Source: an uncultured Pseudomonadota bacterium
GTDB lineage: Bacteria > Pseudomonadota > Alphaproteobacteria > Rs-D84
DNA length: 19,884 nt
Direction of reading: 5' to 3'
Assembly: GCA_900313285.1 (NCBI GenBank)
Contig: OMQP01000026.1
Location: forward strand, 1 to 19,884
The notes below the pieces were generated by a model, which was given only the letters and a program-made list of their open reading frames with translations, did no database searches and was not told where the DNA came from. Made by a program: the position numbers and the translations under genes. Shown here one piece after another: positions 13,765-19,884 of this stretch. Each line of letters begins with the position of its first letter. The stretch's first letter is position 1.

Positions 13765-13887
13765 ATGAAAAAAATAATTATGTTGATTTGTATGGTTTTA
13801 TTATGCGCCCTGGTTTTGGGTGGCTGTGGTGTTAAATCACCATTAGAACACGACCCTGATTATCCACGTAATTATCCAGTATATTAA
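13765..13887 (+). CDS. LptM-like small lipoprotein
   Basis: A 40-residue lipoprotein: signal helix, then lipobox L18-G19-G20-C21 and C-G-V-K-S-P-L-E-x-x-P-x-Y-P. The C-G-x-K-(G/S)-P-L-x-x-P start of the mature part is the hallmark of LptM (YifL)-type proteins, which in E. coli help the LptDE LPS translocon mature. Most of the mature protein is the motif itself. The start chosen is the first ATG after the -10 box; the upstream in-frame ATGs precede the predicted transcription start. tRNA-Leu begins 3 nt after the stop, so the mRNA and tRNA must share a transcript. Confidence 0.85.
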   Translation: MKKIIMLICMVLLCALVLGGCGVKSPLEHDPDYPRNYPVY

Positions 13888-13890
13888 AAT

Positions 13891-13975
13891 GCGGGTATGG
13901 CGGAACTGGTAGACGCGCTGGATTTAGGTTCCAGTGGGGAAACCCATAAGAGTTCGATTCTCTTTACCCGCACCA
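13891..13975 (+). tRNA. tRNA-Leu (anticodon UAG)
   Basis: 85 nt including encoded CCA. Acceptor GCGGGTA / TACCCGC pairs perfectly. Anticodon stem CTGGA / TCCAG encloses TTTAGGT, anticodon UAG. The long variable arm TGGG-GAAA-CCCA marks a class II tRNA. T arm AAGAG-TTCGATT-CTCTT. It follows the small lipoprotein gene by 3 nt with no promoter of its own. Confidence 0.97.
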
Positions 13976-13981
13976 AATAAT
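13956..13981 (+). repeat. 26-bp direct repeat, copy 1 (tRNA-Leu 3' end)
   Basis: Covers the T loop, 3' acceptor strand, CCA and six bases beyond (ATTCTCTTTACCCGC...). It is identical to 14073-14098. Possible attachment-site core. Confidence 0.95.
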
Positions 13982-14072
13982 AAACTATGTTCACAGTGAA
14001 TCGCGTATCCTTGCTTGTTAATCTTTAAACTCGTTGCTAATAACGCAACTTGTTTTACATTAACAACGCTCG
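13982..14072 (+). other. 91-bp spacer between tRNA-Leu repeats, with nested hairpins
   Basis: Holds an 11-bp palindrome TTCACAGTGAA (13990-14000), next to GAATCGC, the reverse complement of the R1 core; outer arms TTGTTAAT (14015-14022) and ATTAACAA (14059-14066); and inner arms GTTGC (14033-14037) and GCAAC (14045-14049) followed by TTGTTTT, a weak terminator for the tRNA-Leu transcript. No reading frame. Confidence 0.6.
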
Positions 14073-14098
14073 GATTCTCTTTACCCGCACCAAATAAT
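14073..14098 (+). repeat. 26-bp direct repeat, copy 2
   Basis: Exact duplicate of the tRNA-Leu 3' end, starting 117 bp after copy 1 and ending at the stop codon of the GNAT gene (14099). Confidence 0.95.
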
Positions 14099-14821
14099 TT
14101 AACGAATTTTTGATAATGCTTTTAATAATTGGTTTTCGTAAAAACAGGCCATTTCTTTGCCGTTTTTATTGCTGGTCCAAATTACATCTTTATTTTCTGT
14201 TGTGCGTACTGCAACACCGACTATTTCGCGACCTGGTGCAACATAAACAAAAATCGGTTGGTTTTTATTATGTATCAGCAACGAATTATCAACATCTAAT
14301 TTAATTTGTGCACGCAATGATTTATACCATTTGAACACAGGCACAACCCCAATTACTGATTCAGGTAATTTTTTATTCATTGTTCGATTATCAAAATTTG
14401 TGTATCCATGTGATTCATAGAAAGTAACCGCACCATTTAACGACACTAATTCCATCAAATCAGACACCAACGCAGATGCTTTTTCTGTTTTATCCAGCAA
14501 TTGGTGCCCTATTCCCATACCATTAAAAGATGGATTTACATATAAATTACGCAAATACATTCCAGATTTTTCTTTATATGCCGTTGCAAAACCAACCATT
14601 TGTTCACCACTATATGCGGCAAATGACATATTGTTTTTATAATGCATCCAATCGTACATATGACTTTTATATATGCGACATCTATCAGTGTCATCAACAT
14701 GATAATTATATTTTTCAGAATCGCATTTTAATTCGATTTCAGTAAAATCATGCCATATCCGCGAATCTGCAGATTGATCAAAAATTGGAATAATTTCAAA
14801 ATTTATTTTATTTTTTGTCAT
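14099..14821 (-). CDS. GNAT-family N-acetyltransferase with C-terminal extension
   Basis: The start chosen is ATG 14821, with AGGG 6 nt upstream and a promoter just before; ATG 14851 lies upstream of the predicted transcript. The 240-residue protein has an N-terminal GNAT domain (about 8-150): the acetyl-CoA motif A region is MYLRNLYVNPSFNGMGIGHQLLDK (88-111), where N-G-M-G-I-G takes the place of the (Q/R)-x-x-G-x-(G/A) loop, followed by FYESHGY (134-140), a typical motif B. About 85 further residues (155-240) form a small mixed domain (WTSNKNGKEMACFYENQ) not typical of single-domain GNATs. The substrate is unknown. Its 3' end abuts tRNA-Leu repeat copy 2. Confidence 0.88.
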   Translation of the reverse strand: MTKNKINFEIIPIFDQSADSRIWHDFTEIELKCDSEKYNYHVDDTDRCRIYKSHMYDWMHYKNNMSFAAYSGEQMVGFATAYKEKSGMYLRNLYVNPSFNGMGIGHQLLDKTEKASALVSDLMELVSLNGAVTFYESHGYTNFDNRTMNKKLPESVIGVVPVFKWYKSLRAQIKLDVDNSLLIHNKNQPIFVYVAPGREIVGVAVRTTENKDVIWTSNKNGKEMACFYENQLLKALSKIR

Positions 14822-14839
14822 ATACACCCTGCCCTTATA

Positions 14840-14867
14840 AATATAGTCCAAACAAAAAATTTGTCAA
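14840..14867 (-). promoter_or_regulatory. Promoter of GNAT gene
   Basis: On the minus strand a consensus TTGACA (14867-14862) and TATATT (14845-14840) with a 16-bp spacer. Start near 14833, leaving a 12-nt leader with AGGG before ATG 14821. Confidence 0.65.
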
Positions 14868-14883
14868 TACAATCCCCTAAAAT

Positions 14884-14911
14884 TTGCAAAATGGCTTTTT
14901 TTTGGTAAAAT
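14884..14911 (+). promoter_or_regulatory. Promoter of DUF374 acyltransferase gene
   Basis: TTGCAA (14884-14889) and TAAAAT (14906-14911), 16 bp apart, divergent from the GNAT promoter. Confidence 0.4.
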
Positions 14912-14936
14912 TTACCTATAGACAAAAGGATTTACA

Positions 14937-15695
14937 TTGAAACAAGCTTTCAGAAAAGCATGGAAAATGTTTTGGACACCAATATTACACAATTCAATTA
15001 TCCAATGGGCTTTGGCAATTGTTCTGGCTGGTGCGACTTGGTTTATTTTCCTGACTTCTAAACATAAATTTACAAACACCAAATCATTGAAAAATTATCG
15101 TAAAAAACCGGTTGTATTTGTGTTTTTTCATGGTCGCTGTGCAATGTTGTCACCTGTTATTAAAAGCGCATGTATAAAATCATATTGCGTTGCATCACGT
15201 CACAAAGACGGTCGTATGATGGCACGTCTGCAAAGATTATTTGGCTTACGTGCTATTTATGGTTCCACATCAGATGGTGCAGTTGCAGTTTTACGCGAAG
15301 GCGTTCGTGTTATGCGCGAAACAAATATGTCTATGTGCGTTCCTGTTGACGGACCATCCGGTCCATCTATGCACGTTCAAGATGGGGCGTTGTATTTTGC
15401 TCGTATGACCGGAGCACCTATTGTTCCATGTTGTTTTTCTTGTTCGCGTCCAATATACATGGACAGATGGGATAAATTCATGGTACCAAAAATGTTTGGG
15501 ACTATATCATGCCGAATTGGTGAACCTATTTATATAGATTCAAAATTAAAGGGCGAAGATTTTGAAAAAAAACGCGCAGAAATAGAAGAAATTATGGTTA
15601 CACAATTGCGTGAAATGGATAATGAATTTAATTTACCAGAAATTCCCCGCGGTATCCACGCGACAGAATACAAAAAGAATAATCGTAACAAATAA
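14937..15695 (+). CDS. DUF374 lysophospholipid acyltransferase family protein
   Basis: Start is TTG 14937 behind AAAAGGA; no ATG fits. The 252-residue protein has one hydrophobic segment near the N-terminus (about 20-40) anchoring it to the inner membrane. Family landmarks are in order: FFHGRCAML (H65), SRHKDGRMM (87-95), FG...YGSTSDG (102-114), PVDGPSGPSMHVQDGALYFA (136-155), a proline-rich segment (PIVPCCF) and RWDKFMVPK (177-185). DUF374 proteins belong to the LPLAT superfamily; a role in lipid A or phospholipid acylation is inferred and the acyl acceptor is unknown. It converges with the autotransporter gene across a shared terminator. Confidence 0.9.
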   Translation: MKQAFRKAWKMFWTPILHNSIIQWALAIVLAGATWFIFLTSKHKFTNTKSLKNYRKKPVVFVFFHGRCAMLSPVIKSACIKSYCVASRHKDGRMMARLQRLFGLRAIYGSTSDGAVAVLREGVRVMRETNMSMCVPVDGPSGPSMHVQDGALYFARMTGAPIVPCCFSCSRPIYMDRWDKFMVPKMFGTISCRIGEPIYIDSKLKGEDFEKKRAEIEEIMVTQLREMDNEFNLPEIPRGIHATEYKKNNRNK

Positions 15696-15711
15696 AAACT
15701 ATACAAAAACA

Positions 15712-15736
15712 AAACGGTCGCTAAAAGCGACCGTTT
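15712..15736. terminator. Bidirectional intrinsic terminator between convergent genes
   Basis: Perfect 10-bp stem AAACGGTCGC / GCGACCGTTT with a 5-nt loop TAAAA, with A/T flanks on both sides (TTGTT and AAAACAAAA). It serves the acyltransferase gene (+) and the autotransporter gene (-). Confidence 0.88.
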
Positions 15737-15772
15737 GTTAATCCAGATATTTTCGGAAGGAAGGAAAACCTA

Positions 15773-18700
15773 TTAGAAATTACATCTGAATTTTAACATA
15801 CCTGTTTGCGAGGTATAGTCATTACGAACATCTATATCATAGTTGACCGAAAAGTCAATATTTTTATGTCTAATGCCTAAGCCAACACCAAATTCACCAC
15901 CGAAACGAGACAAACGTTTTTCTTCAAGCGAATAAGTATCTATCCCTGGCATTGTCACATTTGCTACATGTTCGTCAGATAACAAATCATATTTCACAGC
16001 AACGTTCAATTGTGGAACAAATGTTGTATATTTATCTGCAACAACATTAAATGCATATTTTGTTCCAAGAACAGCTGTCATGAAATCGTTGTCTTTCAAA
16101 CTGGTCTTGACACCCATTGAATTCACATAATCATTTGCATTAACATGCAAATAACGTAATCCTAATTCTGGGGTTACACCAGATGTGAAATCATAACCAG
16201 TTGCAAGTGATAAACCATACGCATTAACATCATAATCTGATATGACATGCGTGCCCATTGCCATACCTGATTCTGAATAATCAGACATAGTATAACTTGC
16301 AACAGCATTTAAATACCATTGTTCTGGTTTATATTGTCCATAAACAAATACTGTTGATGAATCAATTTCTGTATCACGTGCCGAACCTGATATATCAGAA
16401 TGTGCATATGAATACCCAGCACCAATTGTCCAATCTTTGTTAAATGTTCCATCTAATCCAACTGCGATTCCACGTGTATATCCGTTAAACGCATTGTTTT
16501 GTTTTGATTTGTTGAATATTCCCTGGGCCCAAACACCACCAGATGTTAATTGAATATCCCCTGCACTGCGGCCAACCATTGGCGATGACATACGTGCAGA
16601 TGCCAAATTAGTCACAGTATTTTGAACAGATGACGAAACAGATTGTACAACCGATTCTTTTTCAGGATGTATTGCTGCGGCAGCATGTTCAACTTCTGCT
16701 TTAGCTTCTGGTGTACCTTCTGCCAATTTTTCTTGCATTTTCAAAGACAAATCTTTCATCTGTTTTGATGAAGAATTTGAAGCAGAATCTATAATATTGG
16801 AAACAACTGCTGCAGATTCAACTGCTATATCACTGCCAGATGCGATTTCTTCAACAGATTTCTTTTCCGCAGTTACATCACCTTTGGTCCAAGCCAAATT
16901 GTAAACTGCGCTGTTAGCAAATGCTACACCTCTGTCCGAATTAGTGATTGTCCAAGGCATATCTGATACTATATCAAACGATTCGCCACCAAATACATGG
17001 TATGTTCCGATTTCTGCCATGGCAAGTTTCAAAGTACCTTGACCAGTATAATATGTGGCATTGAACAATGGCGATGTTGCATCTTTATCCAAAGTTGCAT
17101 TTATAGTACCACCGTTTTGTAAATCAATTTGACCCTGGGTGATAGATGCGGTGCCCAAATTCAATGTTGCACCATCTTTCACTACCAAAGTACCAGAACC
17201 CGTAGTACCACCATTCAAAGTTGTAGTACCTTCAACATACAAAGCACCAAAATTGTAGATATCGTTTGCTTTGCCTGCCGCAGTATTTCCAGTGAAATTG
17301 TTATTGCCGGCCAAATACAAATCACCTTCATTGTATATAGCACCACCATTTGTTGCCGCTGTATTTCCAGAGAAGCTGTTATTACCAGCCAAATACAATT
17401 CACCAGCATTATAGATTGCACCACCATTTGTTGTTGCAATATTACCAGTAAATGTACCATCAGTAATTTTCATGACACCAACGTGTGGATCTGTATTTCC
17501 AACGGTTTCGTTATAAATTGCACCACCATTGGCAGCTTGGTTTCGATTGAATGTAGAGCTATCAACAGTTACATAACCATTGTTTGCCTTGTCATTGTAA
17601 AAGGTGTTATAAAATGCTCCACCCTTCATAAGGGCAATATTTTCTGTAAATGTTGAACCTACAATATCAATTGTACCATCAACCTGAGAACCAGAATTAG
17701 TATTGTCGCCCTGGTTCCAACGTGTTGTTATGGCCCCACCATTTGTAGTGGACGTGTTACTTGTAAATGTTGTATTGGATACATCATTTGTAGAAACAGA
17801 TCCCATCATAATGGCACCACCACCATTTGTGCTGCCTTCTACATAATTACCTGTAAATATTGCGTTCTTTAATACTAAATCAGAGAACGAACCTATGGCA
17901 CCACCACCATCAGAACCAATACCGGCAGTATGATTTCCTGTAAATGTTGTTCCATCTATTGATAATTTATGTCCCTTGTTTTTCAATGTCGCCAAATATA
18001 TAGCACCACCACCATCGTTTGACGAATTACCAGTAAATGAACCACCAGTAATATAAACAATTCCACGGGCAACAATTGCACCACCCCAATCAGAACTGTT
18101 TTCAACAAAATCAACATTATTCAATGTCAATTTGCTTGATGTACTATCTTGTGCGATCGCACCAGAATTACCAGTTGCTGTATTTTTTCTGAATGTTGAA
18201 TTAATAATTGTCAATTCACCAGAATTATAGATTGCACCACCATTGACACCAGCTGTATTACCAATAAATTCATATGTACCATTTGTCATATTTATTTCTG
18301 CTAATTTTCCATTACGTGCAAGATTGTAAATTGCACCACCATGAATGTCAGCATGGTTGTTTTCAAACGTTGTTACACCATTGATTGTTAATGTTGCATT
18401 GCCATCGGTTTTTTCAGCACGATTCATAATCGCACCACCATTGGTTTTTGAAGTATTTGATTCAAATACGTTCACACTTGAACCGTCTTCTTTACCAATA
18501 ACCATATCTACATCTATAGCCGCACCTTTATTAGGATTTGCTTCTTTATCATAAGATTGGTTTGCGATTGCACCACCACCAGTTTTATACAATCTTTCAC
18601 TTGCAATCTCTGCCGCGTTCATTTTGTTACCAATAAATGTATTATTTTCACCCAGTATAGAAACTTTTCCACCTGTAGCAAAAACACCTGCACCACTGCC

Positions 18701-19819
18701 ACTGGTAGCTGTCGCTACAACTTCATTATTACTGAATGTGATATTCTTTGAAGCCAATAAAACTTTATCTGTGCCTGTACCAGAAGCATATGATTGATCT
18801 TTGTAATACAATCCTGCACCATGAGATGTGGATTTATTATTATCAAACACCAACGATTCGCCTGCAGCAAAAATAGAACCACCACCATTAACAGTCAACG
18901 CACCATACCCAGATGTTACATCATGAATTGTAACTGATCCATTTGGATTTGTTGGGTTAAACGACAATACTGCGCCAGGTTTAACTTCTAATTCAGACCC
19001 CACAACATCAATTGTGTCCGCATTTAATGTTGTCACACCATCAGATCTTATTCCATCATATGCGCCTTCTCCATCACTTCCAACAATCGAATAGAAACTA
19101 CTTGATGTATTTAATAAAGCGGTATCTTGTTTAGCAAATGTCACAGAACTGTTCAGTACAGAAATTCTGTCTGCAGTTACCATCGCACCGTCAATTACCG
19201 CATTTGTTTTTGTTAAAGAAAGCAGCCCATCATTTGTTGCATCATTGTCTTTATGTGAAAACATCACCACACCAGGCGCCGTATAATTCGCATTACTTTC
19301 ACCAATAACCGCAGCTACCTTAGTTGCAGCAGCAGTATCATTCCAACCTATTCTTTCCAATGGTGTTACCAATTCTGTTGGTGCCAAAGCTAAATCAATA
19401 TCCGTTTCTCCATCAGCACCAGCCTGATAATTATATCTGAACTGTTCATTTGTCAATTGACGCAAAGTCAAATTCACAGGTCCAACATACAAAGGATCTT
19501 CTGCATTGTTGTCTCCGACTATTAAAGATTGACCAAGCATACTATAGTTAGGAAAGTCATTTCTGTATTTACCGTCATTCATGTGTTCTGGTGCACTCAT
19601 TCTGCGCCCACCAAAAGCCATTGTTTCTATTGAGCGTCCTGATGGAATTGTTATATCACCAAAAACAAACGCATAACCGTCTGTATTCGGTGCACCAGCC
19701 ATTGCAGGTGTGGACACAGCCATTAAACCCAATGCGATTGCGTTGCACAAAATACCATGACGCAACACTGCGCGATATGCGGCAGTTAATTCTTTTAATG
19801 CAGTACGTGATTGTTTCAT
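15773..19819 (-). CDS. Autotransporter with PMP-type GGAI/FxxN repeats
   Basis: A 1348-residue type V secretion protein. A long signal peptide with charged start ends at A-M-A (about residue 41). The passenger carries about 16 units with G-G-A-(I/F/L) followed by F-x-x-N (for example NGGAIYN...FTGN), the repeat of chlamydial polymorphic membrane proteins, which forms a beta-helix. A helical linker (about 1000-1093) leads into a C-terminal beta-barrel (about 1094-1348, from GGVWAQGIF) ending in the aromatic residue F of RCNF, which is needed for outer-membrane insertion. Adhesion or surface display is inferred. AAAGGAGAG precedes ATG 19819. It is a single-gene unit and shares the terminator at 15712-15736. 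Confidence 0.93.
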   Translation of the reverse strand: MKQSRTALKELTAAYRAVLRHGILCNAIALGLMAVSTPAMAGAPNTDGYAFVFGDITIPSGRSIETMAFGGRRMSAPEHMNDGKYRNDFPNYSMLGQSLIVGDNNAEDPLYVGPVNLTLRQLTNEQFRYNYQAGADGETDIDLALAPTELVTPLERIGWNDTAAATKVAAVIGESNANYTAPGVVMFSHKDNDATNDGLLSLTKTNAVIDGAMVTADRISVLNSSVTFAKQDTALLNTSSSFYSIVGSDGEGAYDGIRSDGVTTLNADTIDVVGSELEVKPGAVLSFNPTNPNGSVTIHDVTSGYGALTVNGGGSIFAAGESLVFDNNKSTSHGAGLYYKDQSYASGTGTDKVLLASKNITFSNNEVVATATSGSGAGVFATGGKVSILGENNTFIGNKMNAAEIASERLYKTGGGAIANQSYDKEANPNKGAAIDVDMVIGKEDGSSVNVFESNTSKTNGGAIMNRAEKTDGNATLTINGVTTFENNHADIHGGAIYNLARNGKLAEINMTNGTYEFIGNTAGVNGGAIYNSGELTIINSTFRKNTATGNSGAIAQDSTSSKLTLNNVDFVENSSDWGGAIVARGIVYITGGSFTGNSSNDGGGAIYLATLKNKGHKLSIDGTTFTGNHTAGIGSDGGGAIGSFSDLVLKNAIFTGNYVEGSTNGGGAIMMGSVSTNDVSNTTFTSNTSTTNGGAITTRWNQGDNTNSGSQVDGTIDIVGSTFTENIALMKGGAFYNTFYNDKANNGYVTVDSSTFNRNQAANGGAIYNETVGNTDPHVGVMKITDGTFTGNIATTNGGAIYNAGELYLAGNNSFSGNTAATNGGAIYNEGDLYLAGNNNFTGNTAAGKANDIYNFGALYVEGTTTLNGGTTGSGTLVVKDGATLNLGTASITQGQIDLQNGGTINATLDKDATSPLFNATYYTGQGTLKLAMAEIGTYHVFGGESFDIVSDMPWTITNSDRGVAFANSAVYNLAWTKGDVTAEKKSVEEIASGSDIAVESAAVVSNIIDSASNSSSKQMKDLSLKMQEKLAEGTPEAKAEVEHAAAAIHPEKESVVQSVSSSVQNTVTNLASARMSSPMVGRSAGDIQLTSGGVWAQGIFNKSKQNNAFNGYTRGIAVGLDGTFNKDWTIGAGYSYAHSDISGSARDTEIDSSTVFVYGQYKPEQWYLNAVASYTMSDYSESGMAMGTHVISDYDVNAYGLSLATGYDFTSGVTPELGLRYLHVNANDYVNSMGVKTSLKDNDFMTAVLGTKYAFNVVADKYTTFVPQLNVAVKYDLLSDEHVANVTMPGIDTYSLEEKRLSRFGGEFGVGLGIRHKNIDFSVNYDIDVRNDYTSQTGMLKFRCNF
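17240..18890 (-). repeat. Coding tandem repeats of the autotransporter passenger
   Basis: The GGAI/FxxN units are visible as recurring GCACCACCA and CCAGTAAATG-like blocks on the plus strand; the most alike are near 17280-17460 (units ending in NNSFSGN and NNNFTGN). Units vary from about 24 to 45 residues, so the region is an old duplication with a young pair near its C-terminal end. Confidence 0.85.
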
Positions 19820-19837
19820 GAATGCTCTCCTTTTTTC

Positions 19838-19843
19838 ATTATA
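19838..19843 (-). promoter_or_regulatory. -10 box of autotransporter gene
   Basis: On the minus strand TATAAT stands 18 nt before the ATG, with AAAGGAGAG in between. No convincing -35 in the surrounding T-rich sequence. Confidence 0.4.
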
Positions 19844-19884
19844 ATAAAAATCATAAAATATAAAAATAGCATTTGCAACATTTA

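Noticed and set aside
17240..18890. CRISPR-like or noncoding tandem array
   Set aside because: The periodic blocks are in-frame coding repeats of uneven length with no constant repeat or unique spacers.

Overview
The window is AT-rich (roughly one third G+C by eye) and looks like chromosome from a host-associated or gut-type alphaproteobacterium. The pointers are the lptE-holA-map-radC gene order, a DUF374 acyltransferase, an LptM-like small lipoprotein next to a tRNA, and a large autotransporter with GGAI/FxxN repeats. The lineage is an inference; no rRNA or other decisive marker is present.

Layout. (1) 14-2922, minus strand: a compact housekeeping operon, lptE (outer-membrane LPS assembly), holA (DNA polymerase III delta), map (methionine aminopeptidase) and a radC-type JAMM protein, with overlapping or near-touching genes. 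(2) 2985-12479: an accessory stretch of mostly unfamiliar genes on both strands, each with its own promoter. In order: a membrane-anchored Cys-rich protein with C-x(n)-W-x-C repeats; a two-helix small membrane protein; a 521-residue protein with an HEMKH zincin motif; a DEDDh exonuclease; a transglutaminase/cysteine-protease-like protein; a lipoprotein; a phage MuF-like Cys motif fused to a T4-type lysozyme; an HNH-like N-terminus fused to seven leucine-rich repeats; and an SGNH hydrolase. No transposase, integrase or phage structural cluster was seen. Related intergenic repeats near 6312, 8153, 9851 and 11694, all in one orientation, fall between one- or two-gene blocks. (3) 12480-13041: hairpins, terminators, a candidate structured RNA or repeat, then tRNA-Glu and tRNA-Asp (minus). 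(4) 13120-14098: an unknown gene split by an A8 run, an LptM-like lipoprotein only 3 nt from tRNA-Leu(UAG), and a perfect 26-bp duplication of the tRNA-Leu 3' end 117 bp downstream. (5) 14099-15695: a GNAT acetyltransferase and a divergent DUF374 acyltransferase. (6) 15773-19819: the 1348-residue autotransporter.

How the parts relate. lptE, the LptM-like lipoprotein and the DUF374 acyltransferase all concern envelope or lipid A biogenesis, and the autotransporter supplies a large surface protein. The accessory stretch is rich in predicted hydrolases (zincin, papain/transglutaminase-like, lysozyme, SGNH, nucleases), which could be effectors, phage-derived domestication products or defence factors; the sequence alone does not decide. 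Three genes (lipoprotein 8535, HNH-LRR at 9941, LptM-like 13765) have a -10 box exactly 7 nt before an ATG, which implies leaderless mRNAs.
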